A stretch of 64,000 nucleotides of DNA from positions 8,683,001-8,747,000 of the forward strand of contig NC_092677.1 in NCBI RefSeq assembly GCF_964355755.1. The letters run 5' to 3'. Position 1 is the first letter of the stretch. Every line of letters starts with the position of its first letter. The notes beneath the pieces were generated by a model. That model saw only the letters and a list, made by a program, of their open reading frames with translations. It had not been told where the DNA came from and ran no database searches. Position numbers and translations under genes: made by a program. The stretch is from Antedon mediterranea (taxonomy: Eukaryota > Echinodermata > Crinoidea > Comatulida > Antedonidae). Below, piece by piece: positions 1-12,130 of this stretch.

Positions 1-3000
1 CGTTGTGATTGGTCAAATTACTTGCGTTGAGATTTTGATTCTTGTGCGATATTCTACTTTTTGGGGATACATTCTTTGCATTAGTGCGCATGTGTAAGTT
101 CTGTGTTTGCTTTTAAAAGTCTAGGCAAAATAACATCTTGGACGAGAGCAGGTTCAGTAATTGCCTAAGCAATATGTGTGACTATGTTCCTGGTTGATGA
201 TATTACCGGATAAATGAAATGTTATCTTCTTAAACTGATCAAATTATTTCCATAAGTATGACGAACTTTTACCATCGTAATCGTTGAACCAGTGGCAGCG
301 ACAGTTCAATTTTATCTCCATCCCAACCGCTTTCCCCCACGGAGAGGATTTACTATTTAGGGACCAGACAATGTTTTCATTTCTGGTATTCTAGTATGCC
401 TTAGTTCCAATTTAGATATGAATATACCGAGGAGGGGTACATACCTTCCAGACCTATCCCTTCCCATGGGATTTACTGGGGTGAATAGTTCTATTGGAGT
501 TGTTTGGTTCTCTCTTCTTTTAATTCGTAGTCTGTGTGTTTATCTTGACACCAAAGCCATCATATCAATACTATGATCAATGGTAACAGATCACTTGTTG
601 GGCTGTTCATTTAAACATATCAATATTGTGACTTCGTACTTAAATTAATGATGCTCCGTGATCGCCCTTTTTCAATTCGTATTATGATACATATGCTTCT
701 GAGTAAACGATTTTCTCGTTAATTATCATTTGATTGTTTGGGGAATAGATCAGTGAGATATACGCAATTTATCACTACAAGTGCATTTCGCATCTGATCT
801 GGAGATTATCTTGATTTATGAAATGGATTATTCTGGTTGATAAATTTTTTAAAGAAAACGTATGAAGACAAGTATGTTCATAATGTAAAGTTTATTATCG
901 TACACTAAAATCGAAATAAATTGATTTGGACATCGTTTAATTTAGCAGTAAAGCAACGGTTTGCATGTAGAATACAATTATAATACTCCTTATAATACCA
1001 ACACATGTGTATTTAGGCCTAAGTTCACCTAAAGATTTTGTCTTAACAATAATTATGCAGTGTGTTTATATTTAGCAAACAATATAATTACATTCCTACT
1101 ATATTCTCTAAAGTTGGTAATCAATCTCATATCGTATAGTTTTATTCTTGATTGATAAAATGAAATGATTTTTTTCTATATATACGAATGCATTTCTTTA
1201 GTACTTTTCAAATATCATATACCAGCCCATTCTATTATGTAAAGCTCTGTTTACACTATCAAACTAGTTTGACACAAAAAGTGTGGCAGTGATATAACAT
1301 CATCATGTCCATGTATGGGTCAAATCAGTTTGATAGTGGGGACACAGCTTAAATCGACTGTTATATTATCCATTTCTATTGCATTTTGTCAATTATTGTT
1401 CAAATAAAGAAGCCTTTTATCTTTGTCAAATATAATTATGTCATTGTGAAGATAATTCGTTTATAATTTTATCTCTCCTACCTATTATAGCCTAGTTCAT
1501 TCTATTTCGTAAATCGACATCTATTATCTATTTCCATTGCAATAATGGTCAATTAGTATCTTTAGAAGTATGTATTATTTTCCAATCCATGTCATTGCGA
1601 AGACATTTCGTCTGTGATGTTTTGAAACACTCATTATTCTATGCCAGTTCATTGTCATTCAAAGTATACAATACAATTACTTAACCAACGCAGTTAGTTT
1701 ATTTACCAGCATTCGGTTAATGCATATAACCGATTTACTTCTCTGGTAATCGACAGCCATTTATATCCATTTCCATTGACAGTTAATATGTATATAATTA
1801 CGCCTTGATAGGCCTCTATTTGTGTCCACGTTCTACTGTCATTAAAATGTTCATAACCGACATCCATCTTCCAATCGATCCATTTAGAAACGAAACAAAG
1901 TTAAACTAACCATAATCATTACAAACATTAACCACACCATTATCGCAATGACGATTATTTTGAAAAAGGCTAAAATTATAGCACAGTTTATTACGCAATT
2001 TATAAATTCTGCATTTTGACTCAAATATAATAAAATTGTTATTTGAAACACTTAGTATCAAATGAATATTGAATTTGACACACTGTATCGTAAAGGTAGC
2101 ATAGCGTAGGTGTCGTGGCAATACCTGAAGCAAAGAATTATTTTCAATGAACAGTTTATTGATGATTTAAGTAAGGCTTTAAGACAGGTTGATTCAATCA
2201 AAATAATTTATTAGGATAACAGTAAATATGATCATGGATAAAATAAGTAGAAGAAGGATATGCATCAGTCTGACATCAAACGTTCCATCTCTTTTACCGA
2301 CAGAGCACAGACCGCCCACAATGTTACAAAATAAACAAAGGCTTCTTAGTGAAAAGATAATCTAAACAGAATAAAATGATATGAATAAATAAAGAGATAT
2401 TGTAATTGGCATCGGAAAGGATCCCTTTCGTGGCTCTGCCTACTCTGTAGTCAGTTTTCCCCGGTTGTTCCTGTATGCTTTGAGCTCAACTCTTCATCTC
2501 GTTTTGATCTTCTGGTTTTTGCCATTAATGTCATTCGTGTCGTTTTTTGTCCTTGTTCCTAATGACCTGTCCATCTTAATTTTGCTTCTATTATTGTATC
2601 CATAGTGTATTTAAAATTTGAACATAAGCTATTAATTTTATACTGTTTCGGATGCAATACATTCCGTAGAGTTGATAATCGTTAACCCGCCGGCGAGTAA
2701 ACAATTGCATAGTTAAGTTTTTGTTAAAAAAAAGTAGGTCTGTACTATCAAAAGTTGAAGAGTTTTGATTTTTAAGTATAAATAAATATTGCTTCTTTCA
2801 TTTTTATTTTGTCCTGTTTTGTGTCTATGTGTATTTAATTTCTACGTTTTTGCTAAATATAAATTTACGAGACAAGTAAAAATACATACTATCTTTCTAT
2901 ACCGTTTGTAGGTCTAAGTTGAAACTGAAATTGCGTTCAATTTGATTTTAGATTGAAAATCGTTGGCAAATAACTTTCTCTCTTCGTGTCAAATTATTTC

Positions 3001-4288
3001 ATAGCTATATATAGGATATATAGTATAATGATGGACGAATCAAACTTTAAGCCGAACGGTAATATTATTTAAGAATTTGAACTTTATATTGAACTAGAAC
3101 AGTGTTTCTTTTTATTATACAAAATACAAAATGATAGCAATTTGATTAGCAGTAGAACGCATCAGTTGACCATCGGAGACATTTTAGACTAAAAGGTAGA
3201 TCATGGAGAATTCTCCATGGGTAGATGGAGTTTATTGATTTTTTTGCATTTAATGAACTTCTTTTATTTAAATTTCAGATAGATTAGGTCTTCATTATTT
3301 GTAGCAAAGCCAGGGCTTCCTTTATCAATTTTGTTGCCTAGGATTGTTTATGATTCTTTAAAGATGTATTGTCCCTCAGAACCTTGAAACATTAAGATTC
3401 TTGAAATAAGAATGTGAATAGGCCATTTTGCAATAAGTTATTCACTCCAGTAGATAAAAAAAAACAAACAAAATAATTTTACTTATAATGAGAAAAGAAA
3501 CAGTTAAATTTAACCAAAAATCCATTGTCTGACAGAAAAGTTAACTTTTTTTACAGTTGTTTTTTTTTTTTTGTGTCTTATATTTTTTATTCAAGTTTCT
3601 GCCATATACAATACAAAGAAAACAAAACTATGCTAGTTGGTCAACCCAAAACAGAGCACAGAAATAAACTTCCCAAAAAATGACGTTTTACAATTAAAGC
3701 AACTACAAGAAAGTAACCGACTACACACATTTTCAATATCAAACTTATTTATGTCATACGGTATTCAACAACAAAACATTATTTTTCCAGGGGACAATAT
3801 AACTTATATCATGTATTTATTGTCATATTGCCACTTTACAGGCCCTAGACATGATATCGTTCGAGAATCGGCTGTAAATTTGTCATTCTCTATATTTTTG
3901 TGAATTAGAAGCTCTGTTTAGCCTATGTGTATGACAGTTTTTTGAGGAACTTTTTTGTTTATTATTAGTTTTATTGATTATTAAAAATTGTCAGTTTTTT
4001 TCCAAAAAAATCTTTAAATGTTCTTAATGTTAATACATTTCAAATGTACGAAATGGGATTCTACTATAGATAGAATATGATGATGATAGAATATGAAATT
4101 TTAACGACTTAATAGAAATGCATGTGAGATTATAAAATCAATGCGAAAGTCATACACTTATTACATTTGCATAAATCGATGTTATTTTTAATTCCTTATA
4201 CAAGTTCGATACAAGTTCAAAATAGAATCACAATGCTCCGAAAAGGTGTCTCACTCAGTCACAATATCTTCTTGTTCATGATTTGTCA
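1..4288. other. Intergenic, no gene recognised
   Basis: AT-rich DNA in which I recognise no coding exon. The short ORFs here lack domain signatures and splice context. It contains one copy of palindromic family A near 1.24-1.35 kb. The first 30 bases resemble the inner part of family B ('gtgattggtcaa...'), so a B copy probably runs off the left edge. Confidence 0.6.
1240..1352. repeat. Palindromic short element, family A, copy 1
   Basis: Begins TAAAGCTCTG and ends with the inverted counterpart (CACAGCTTAA). Inside both ends is a TACACTATCAAAC-type arm. The centre carries the family hallmark 'gtgatat..catcatc.tgtccat'. Other copies lie near 18.6, 23.7, 24.0, 28.7, 35.5, 36.4, 52.4 and 57.2 kb. 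It has no coding capacity and looks like a non-autonomous foldback or MITE element. Confidence 0.8.
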
Positions 4289-4385
4289 GCCTAGCCTAGC
4301 CTAGCCTAGCCTAGCCTAGCCTAGTCTAGCCTAGCCTAGCCTAGCCTAGCCTAGCCTAGCCTAGCCTAGCCTAGCCTAGCCTAGC
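4289..4385. repeat. (CCTAG)n microsatellite
   Basis: About 19 head-to-tail units of the pentamer GCCTA, with one variant unit (GTCTA) near 4.32 kb. It is intergenic. Confidence 0.97.
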
Positions 4386-5804
4386 TACACAGTGGACATG
4401 TCTCTCCTCAAACGCTCTATATTTGCTTGTCTCTTTTGTTATTCTCAACCATTTTTTTTTTATATTTCCTTAGGTCATCTTTCCATCTTATGTTGAGTTT
4501 GCCTCTTGTCATTTTCCCCATCGTTGGTTGCCAAACCATATAGTCCTGCTTGTGCATTAATTGTCATGAAGTCTTGGTACGTGGTTTGATCTTTATCCCT
4601 TTTTTTTTGTGCATGGTATCTATTATTACGCCAACCATTCTCCGTTCCATAGCATACTGAAAGTTGATCTTAAATTAACTGTTTTTCTCAGTTAGTCTCT
4701 CTGCGTTGCTGATACGTACAATAAATTATACACAATATAAAAAAATAATGTAAGTGATTCTGAGAAAGAAGTGGGAATGTTTTTAGTATTGTTTAGTGAA
4801 AGGATGCACGGGCCAACATTGAACAAATTATTATATAAATTACAGAAAATTAGACCATATGATCTTAAACAAGTGTACCAATCAACATCACAGATGTATC
4901 AGCACGGTAGCGATTTTGCACCGTACCACTTCATGAAATAACCAGATTTACCTTTATCAGCATATGCACGCGCATCAATTTAAAAAATAAATAATTTTAG
5001 AAGATTCGTGACATGTGCTTCAATTTTGAATGCTCACTTATGTAATTATACGAAAACACGACATAACGCATTATTAATCATTATTTTGCAGAAAATATAA
5101 CATAGCACGAGTGTGTCCTATATATCAGTAATATTTGAGGTCACTTACAGCCCCTTAGCAAAAGTGGTCTGCGCATTAAATGACGGCGTTATACAATTAG
5201 CTTGAGAATAATCACCATTCTAACGCGTAACTTTCCACTTTGATAAGTTAACTTAGCTGTACAATCGATGATTTTGATAATTGCAATTCAACATTTCATT
5301 GCTGTATGTAGGGCGAGAACGAGCTAAATGCACATTTTGTAAAATCTAATTTAGATATTGACAAGTGATGTTTTTCTCTGACCACTGCTGCACGATCCAC
5401 AATCCCATCGAGACGATCACAGAATGAAGCCGGCCCAGGAACTTCTAGGAACCATTCTAAATCGACGTAATACCATCGAGAACACGAATCTTAAAATGTT
5501 TAAATTTATACCGAACAAAACCAACCACTGCTTGTGTTAGAGTTTCTTCATTTGGCCTTTGAACAGCCTCAAAATGTTCAAATGTTCACTATTTCTATGG
5601 ATTAGCTTTAAAAAACGTGCCATCAATTGTTTTGCTTCGTAGGTAGAAAGAATATGAGGCAAGACTTATATAAACATGACTTTTCTCTTGTACTTTCACA
5701 GAACAATATTAACGTTTTTATGACAGATGTTATTGATAATTGATAAAAACACATTTATGATTTATGAGATTTAACAAAAATAATTCTGTATCATGGTCAT
5801 GGAT
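4386..5804. other. Intergenic, no gene recognised
   Basis: I see no exon, RNA gene or recognisable repeat here beyond AT-rich, low-complexity tracts. Confidence 0.5.
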
Positions 5805-5969
5805 TAAAGCTTAGTTTCCAAAGAACGCAATACAAGGAGGTAAACCGCAACGCAAGTGAGTTGACCAATCAAAAGCGATGGATTATTTGAACTGTCGAAT
5901 GTGATTGGTCAATCAATTGCGGCTTACGTTTGTGGCTTTGTGTTGCGTCCCAGTTGGAACAAGGCTTTA
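5805..5969. repeat. Short element, family B, copy 1
   Basis: Starts TTAAAGCTTAGTTTCC and ends GGAACAAGGCTTTAA, an imperfect terminal inverted repeat. The interior has the family's 'cgcaacgcaagtgagttg' and 'gaccaatcaaaagcga' strings and their inverted counterparts. Copies lie near 8.3, 22.9, 34.2 and 55.0 kb. Confidence 0.8.
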
Positions 5970-5980
5970 AACTAAACATA

Positions 5981-6156
5981 GTGTAGCTGCAACAAGATCC
6001 GTTCTTCGCCCCTTAACAGACACCGCACCGCCGAGAATATGTAGATAGTACACAGTACTGTTGGTATTTGTCGCAGCCAGACACAAAATCAAAGGATTGT
6101 TACGAGTTCCTACCTTGGCAAGGCGAGCTCAGTGTCCCGCTGTTAGATTGCCTTAG
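5981..6156 (+). repeat. Dispersed repeat family E, copy 1
   Basis: Matches the reverse complement of 13981-14160 over almost its full length. Shared strings include 'cccttaacagacacc', 'gtggtatttg/gttggtatttg', 'cagccagac', 'gcgagctcagtgtcc' and 'gttagattgcctt'. It is about 175 bp, non-coding and of unknown class. A SINE is possible, but I see no clear A or B box. Confidence 0.8.
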
Positions 6157-7625
6157 TCAAACTGCTTACTTTAATTACTACCAGATAAAACCGAAAAACC
6201 TTTTATTTATGTGACGTTAGAATATTTTAGTCAATTAAGATGCAGATGATTGTATTAACTTCTTGTGATTGGTCAGATGTTTGCCCTAATCTGATTTTTA
6301 CTTTATTCACCATTCATTGTATGGTTAAGATTCGATTGTATAACACTCTCTTACGCACGCTCAACAGAGACCCTCATATAACAATATTAAAATAATTTTA
6401 TTATGACTGTGATGGCGCTAAATATGGAGACAGAATATTGTAATCGCAGTTCATTGTGCGTACGTTAATGGGAATAAATTAGGCCTACGAATGCATTTAG
6501 CTGATTGTCGTTGTTTTTTCGTCAGAAGATTATTGACCGACACACTAATAATATCGATACCAATAATACTATATTGAATTTGACTACTCAAACACATTAA
6601 ACGTTTTAGGTATACCGATTTTATTTAAATTATTTTTTAATTACAGATTGCATTAAAAGCTATTTCTGGAAATTGATTAAGGACACTTTTCATCATACTT
6701 TTAATGATTTGGGACTTTGGATAAAGAATATATGAACTGCTTTATAAGCGAGACCTGTTTATTTTAGTTGCGCTGTTGATGATCACCCACCGACCACTCG
6801 TGTAAACGCTTGCTATCGTACAGTAAAAACGGTAAACGTAAAGGTAAGCTTGCATTTATTATATATAATAATGATATTATATATTTTTCACTCGATACTT
6901 CAGCTTTCAGTGGATAGAGTCTCACAGACTATTGCAAGTCATCTAGATACGTGTCTGACTTTCACTGGCTTGCAAAAGTCAGTGAAAATAGGGTGTATAT
7001 TTCTTATGACGAAATTAGATTGCAACATCTCCAACACAATTTCCCTACGATATTGGAAAAATGATTAGGTCTACCAAGAATCGGCTATCTGTGCCATAGA
7101 TGTTTAGATTAGTTTCTTAGTAGTTCATGTTATTTGTTTTATTCATGTTTTAGTTCTTAGCAACGACAGATAACTTTCTTTTATCTGTATTACTAAATCT
7201 TATTTCAACATGTATAAATCCTTCTTCATAAGGTTATTTATTTTATACTATAAAAAGATAACTCTATATCCCATGTTATTTATTCGTATATTGACATCAT
7301 AGTCGTAGTAGGCTCTAGTGTACATTTCCGATTTTCTACGATGAGCTTTAGTAATCCTACACTGTACACATTCTTAACATCATCTCGTGATCTATGCGTC
7401 TGCATTGAGCCTATTGTTATCGAATTCCCCAAACAGGCAATTGAAGTTATGCATGTATATCTACCTTAAGCTGAATCAGGTTAGTGCCAGAGAGCTGGTA
7501 TTAAACTGTAGTATACGCTAATCCTTTGCTTTACGTTTAAACCTCACAAGAACTAGAATTATCTTTTACGTTTTGACATTGTGTAAACTTGTGCATATAA
7601 GCATAAGACTTGTAATAAGACTTTG

Positions 7626-8132
7626 TTTATGTAGAGCATCGTGTGTATATGTTCTGATGTTCTGGGATATTCTTGTATTCGAAATGATAGAGGTAGTAAA
7701 GGGGGTGGCGTGGCCCTGTACGTTAATGAAAAGTTTAACTTTGTTGAGAATTCTATCTGTTCTCCCGATGGTCTTGAATTGTTGTGGATTGAAGTTAAGT
7801 TGTCCAATTGCCATTCAATCTTTGTATGTGTGACTTATTTCCTCCCTAAATGTAACAAACATATCATGAACTTATGGATTATCTATGCTCTAAAATCGAC
7901 GAAATCCACAGCTCCAGCGATAATGCCTCATTCTGCATTATGGGTGATTTCAATGACTTTGACCTTAATCCTCTTTTACTTAACACTGCTTTTAAACAGG
8001 TTGTTAACTTTTCCACTCGTGTTTATGTAGAGCATCTTGTGTATATGTTTGTCTTGTGAACCTCTGAGGGTCCCTAACGATCAGCAATAGCTGGATGGAT
8101 CACCCTCATTAAATATGGTTAAAAAAAAAAAC
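7626..8132 (+). mobile_element. Decayed, internally deleted LINE
   Basis: The translation shows an APE-type endonuclease fragment split by frameshifts: 'RNDRGSKGGGVALYVNEKF' near 7.69-7.74 kb, then 'MGDFND' near 7.94 kb. This is followed directly by a typical LINE 3' end ('ctctgagggtccctaacgat...accctcattaaatatg') and an A11 tail at about 8121-8131. The reverse transcriptase is missing, so this is a relic with an internal deletion. The motif 'tttatgtagagcatc' occurs at both ends (7.63 and 8.02 kb) and may mark the deletion junction. Confidence 0.75.
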
Positions 8133-8259
8133 ATTTTGAAGTCGCATGTCTCAAAGATATTTCTAACAAAAGTCTTTTTTAGATAATAGCTAAAGTCTTT
8201 TCAGTTTCTATAATTCTGAATGATGGTTGAAAGAAAGTATTTTAGATTTCCTAATATAA

Positions 8260-8377
8260 CGCGTGATTCCTACAGACGCAACGCAAGCGAGGTCGACCAA
8301 TGGCAAACGCCAGTTCGATTGATTCATTGGTTGTGATTGGTCCTTGCGTTGTGTCCCTCTAGTGGGAACCACGCCTA
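8260..8377. repeat. Short element, family B, copy 2
   Basis: Contains 'gacgcaacgcaagcgagg', 'tcgaccaatggcaa' and 'gtgattggtccttgcgttg', and ends 'agtgggaaccacgcctaa'. This is the family B interior and right end; the left terminus is degraded. Confidence 0.75.
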
Positions 8378-8728
8378 AGTAAGTCTTTACAACTACCTTG
8401 TTGAAACGTTCAACTAGTGAATATTATTACAGTTAGAGTAAACAATAGATTTTGAAACAGCTGGCAAATAATTTAAAATCAATAAGACTGTATAAATTGT
8501 CATTATTGCATAGTTATATTATATTAGGGAAACTATAGGCTATACCGTACTGCAGGTATTACAAAATACCCTTTTTACAGTAAAGCAAGTAGTTACTGCA
8601 GTAGCCCAACTGATAGAATGATTTCTTTCAGTCTTCTTTTTTACTCAATGTGAATTAGAAATATTGCAGTTTGTAAGTTGCTAAGTTACTAATATTGTGT
8701 CTTTTTTTGTCTTTTCAGTGTACTAATT

Positions 8729-9754
8729 ATGGCCGAAAATGGAAGTGACGTGTTACTCAATATGACATCTATGCCAGACACAGACCATGAAGTGAACATA
8801 GGACTGGTGTGTTTTACATTATTTATTACGTTAGTTGTTTTCTTCGGATTTGTTGGAAATAGCCTTCTGATTTCTATTATTGTAAGAACTAAAGATATGC
8901 GAACTGTTCCAAACTTTTTCATTCTTAGCCTGGCTATTTGCGATATCTTATTTCTAGTATTCATCGGTACAATTTCAGCCTACCAGTTGTGGATGTTACT
9001 GTTTGATTTCAGGTACTCTTTTCCGTACAACGATACCTCTTGTAAGATTATTAACACTGTGTTTGTAGTTTTCCAGGCTGCATCCGTGAACACACTGATG
9101 GCTCTATCTATTGAGAGGTACCGGGCCGTGTTCTGCTGGAAGAACCGCACCGCTGATCGGTATAAACAGAAGTTTATGAAACACACGATTTGTATAGCTA
9201 GTATATGGACGATAGCTCTGGCGTTCGCGATTCCTGCCTTTATCAAAACGACTTACACTGGAGGAACTTGCGAGGTGTTTATCATGGGATCAAAATCTGC
9301 AAAGATGTATGAATCGATGCGTCTTGTACTTCTGAACGCTCTACCACTTTGCATAACATGTGTGTGCTATTTTAAAATCATGGTTAAGCTGTTAAAAGCA
9401 ACAAATCTTGGAATACAACAATCGTTTATAAAAAGACGACGAAAATTAGCAGTCATAATGCCAGCGTTAATTCTGCTTGTGACCGGTGCCTGGTCTCCAT
9501 ATATCTCGACCGAATGGGTTCGGGAATTTCACGACGTTTTCAATTTTACCCCTGAGAAGTGGAAACTTCTTTATAAATTCCACATGGCGGGTTTTTATCT
9601 AGCAATCATCAACGCTGCTATAGACCCGTTGATTTTATGTATCATAAGTCGGAAGTTTCGTCATAGTATGTTCTGTAGAGTATCCTGTTTTCAAAATAGG
9701 CATAAGTTGCTGTCGTCTACTACACACGAAACAATGCGCACGTCGTTTGTATAA
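8729..9754 (+). CDS. Rhodopsin-class (class A) G-protein-coupled receptor, orphan
   Basis: A 341-aa seven-helix receptor with its coding region in one exon. The N-terminus carries N-glycosylation sequons at N4 and N11. TM1 has GN (43-44), TM2 has LSLAICD (66-72), and C105 before TM3 can pair with C181 in extracellular loop 2. ERY (129-131) replaces DRY. Loop 3 is short and basic (KRRRK, 235-239). TM6 has AWSP (254-257) where CWxP is usual, and TM7 has NAAIDP (295-300) in place of NPxxY. The layout is that of a peptide-type receptor at the plasma membrane coupling to G proteins; no ligand can be assigned. A good splice acceptor (cttttcag, ending 8718) lies 10 bases before the ATG, so an upstream non-coding exon is likely. 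An AATAAA follows the stop almost directly. Confidence 0.9.
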   Translation: MAENGSDVLLNMTSMPDTDHEVNIGLVCFTLFITLVVFFGFVGNSLLISIIVRTKDMRTVPNFFILSLAICDILFLVFIGTISAYQLWMLLFDFRYSFPYNDTSCKIINTVFVVFQAASVNTLMALSIERYRAVFCWKNRTADRYKQKFMKHTICIASIWTIALAFAIPAFIKTTYTGGTCEVFIMGSKSAKMYESMRLVLLNALPLCITCVCYFKIMVKLLKATNLGIQQSFIKRRRKLAVIMPALILLVTGAWSPYISTEWVREFHDVFNFTPEKWKLLYKFHMAGFYLAIINAAIDPLILCIISRKFRHSMFCRVSCFQNRHKLLSSTTHETMRTSFV

Positions 9755-10044
9755 GAAATAAATAGAAAGAAAGAAAACATATGTTTAGCTAAGTTTGAAT
9801 TTTGCACTAGGAGATGCCAGACTATAATGGTGATTTCGATGTTAGTTGGTTTGACTTTGCTATAGAGAAGGAGAAGCGATTTTGATAAGTACTGAAATTG
9901 GTATTCAATGGTACATTGCGTCAAGTTGGACAATTTACCATTATACTGATAATTATAAAAACTATAGTGGACATCATATACGAACTTCGGGTTTTTACAG
10001 GGTTGTCTGATTATGTTAGCTGTACATAGCTTAGCATACTGCAC

Positions 10045-10347
10045 TGACAAACTTTTCTTTGCAAAATCGAGCAAACTCTAAGTTTATGGAATAGTTTCCA
10101 AAGTTAGCTAGTGTAGACCAGTTGAAAATGTTAGGCAAACAACAAAACACAAGTACAGAAGTTTACACTCCAGGAAACTTAGCAAACCTAGCAAACTCGA
10201 TCAAGTAACTAAGCTTGCAAACGTAGTGGTGTGCTAAGTGTAGACTAAGTTTGTATTTTATTTATTTACAACAATATTTAACGTACCTTCAGTACATTGC
10301 CTTTGTTTGCAAACTCGAGCAAGCTGTGTTTTGCAAGAAAAGTTTTC
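10045..10347. repeat. Candidate foldback element
   Basis: The left end ('acaaacttttctttgcaaaa', 10046-10065) matches the inverse of the right end ('ttttgcaagaaaagttttcg', 10329-10348). Between them lie several 'gcaaactcgagca'-like motifs in both orientations. I infer a non-coding palindromic element and have no second full copy in the window to confirm it. Confidence 0.4.
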
Positions 10348-10597
10348 GTTTTGAGTTCAGCAAAATTCTTCTAGTACCTAAACACTCCGTCTTCATGATA
10401 TAAAGTTTTTACTTTGTCTGTTACCCACTTAATTAACCCCAAGTACATCGTTTCTGCCATTCTATTTAGGTCAGTTAATGTTTGGATAAAGTATACTATA
10501 CGAAAACAATACTGGTTAGGTAGGTCGTTCTTTCTCATACTTTTAAGAAAAGTAGGTGACTTAGTATATACTGAATGTGTACAGTATGTGTTCAATT

Positions 10598-10708
10598 GGG
10601 CAAATAATTTCATGAGGTGAGAAAGATAAAAGGATATATATTTTCACGAGCGAAAACCGAGTGAAAATAGAACAGTTTCATCTTTCACCTCATGACATTA
10701 TTTGCCCC
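10598..10708. repeat. Long inverted repeat with nested hairpin
   Basis: The arms (10598-10626 and 10680-10708) are near-perfect inverse copies: 'caaataatttcatgaggtga' on the left against 'tcacctcatgacattatttg' on the right. The loop contains a second hairpin ('attttcac...gtgaaaat'). It is non-coding. Confidence 0.75.
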
Positions 10709-11325
10709 ATTTCACGAATAAAGGATTCATTATTTGCTGTAAAAAATGTAATATTAACTTGTATAATGTGTATTGAAAATTGTATATTATTATATATTTG
10801 TAACTAAGTTATAGGATGTTTAAAGAGCATTTATTTGTTTCTCAGTATATAGATATTGTTTTTGACATTGCTAAAGTATATTGTAATGATTAATAATTTT
10901 GTATCACAAAAAGGTTATAACAAAATGTACAAATATTCTATACCGATACATTGGCAAATTCACCACTAACCTATCGCAACACTGACTGGTTTCTATATGT
11001 GTGCTACCGCCATAATGGATCAACCGGAACCGGTAGGGTCAACGACTAGAACGGACCGACTGACAGACTGACGGACAGACGCAAATGCACCGTATGTACT
11101 AAGAGGACACTGGGAATGTTTAGCCATTGTTAAAACCACCGCACATGAGTTGATTTTTCAGTCTTTGCATCGGGCCCCGGCTGTCCGGCCAATATTCCTC
11201 GCCCTCCTAGATTTTAAAATTATGATGCAAAGTTCTGACATTAGGATCCTATTCAGTACTTAATGCCACGTTTGCGGCTTCCCCCTCCCCATTCATCAAC
11301 TACTAATGATAAAGTACACCTTCTA

Positions 11326-11450
11326 GGCGAATTTGATCGCGCGAATCGAAAACGTCAGCATATACGCATGCGTTATGTTTCCATCTTCTACACCCCTCTC
11401 TACGCATGCGTATAAGCCCGACGCTTTCCATTCGCGCGAACAAATTCGCC
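11326..11450. mobile_element. Palindromic MITE flanked by TA (Tc1/mariner-like)
   Basis: The 125-bp element has terminal inverted repeats of about 48 bp. The outer 21 bases differ at one position (GGCGAATTTGATCGCGCGAA against GGCGAATTTGTTCGCGCGAA), and the arms run in to TATACGCATGCG on both sides. TA dinucleotides at 11324-11325 and 11451-11452 fit the target duplication of Tc1/mariner-type transposons. It has no transposase. The arms include the uncommon palindrome GCATGC next to CGCGCG. Confidence 0.8.
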
Positions 11451-11928
11451 TACTGGAAAATCGGCTTTATAACGCACGCATTTTAATTGATAATATTGTA
11501 ATAGGTCTACATGAGAGTATCTGCGCGGTATATTAACATATTTTAGACACTGTGACCTCCTATAGGCGGCCTACTTGTACTGACGACCAGACTTTTCGTC
11601 GGTAACCAACGTCCTGGGCATACAATAATGTCAATTAATATGTAAATAATAAGTATAACATGTAATAGTATGTGAATGAATAAATGTTTAATTATTTCAT
11701 TAAATCGGAGCTTCAAATATAATATTTTGTGTTTTTATTCGCATCACATGTGTAAGAAAATACCCGTAAAATAATTATAAACTGTTATTTGACAAATTGC
11801 GAATAAAATATAAATACATTCTTGAACCCGATCAAAAAGTTGATAAAATCTGAGGCTATGTGAAATTATAGATTTAAAAAATGTAAACGTGATAAATATT
11901 AATATTTTATTATCCAAGGACAATGTAA

Positions 11929-12019
11929 CTCCCGCCAACTACCAAATAAGAATATTTGTTTACCTCATAAAACGTTTGCCCGCGAAAATTGGACGTTTCT
12001 GATTGGCTGGTCATTTAAA
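11929..12019 (+). promoter_or_regulatory. CDCA7: Likely CDCA7 promoter: E2F-like, CCAAT and CHR-like sites
   Basis: Upstream of the presumed non-coding first exon are CTCCCGCCAAC (11929-11939; its inverse contains TTGGCGGG, an E2F-type site), GCCCGCGAAAATT (11978-11990; its inverse contains TTTTCGCGGG) and an inverted CCAAT box (GATTGGCTG, 12001-12009), followed by TTTAAA (12014-12019). E2F plus NF-Y plus a CHR-like element is typical of cell-cycle genes, and vertebrate CDCA7 is a known E2F target. The motifs are seen; their function is inferred. Confidence 0.5.
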
Positions 12020-12049
12020 GAGCCTGGGAATTATTGTAAACACATGTTC

Positions 12050-12130
12050 TACCGACGCGAGGCGAAGCTTACATTTACAGTACTAGGCCTAGCTCTCTTT
12101 GATGCAAAACGATTTTAACAAGCATTGAGT
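12050..12130 (+). other. CDCA7: Probable non-coding first exon of CDCA7
   Basis: A consensus donor (gtaagta) follows 12130, and an acceptor (ttttctacag, ending 13091) precedes the CDCA7 start codon by 17 bases. The upstream edge is only approximate. It follows directly on the E2F/CCAAT region. Confidence 0.4.
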
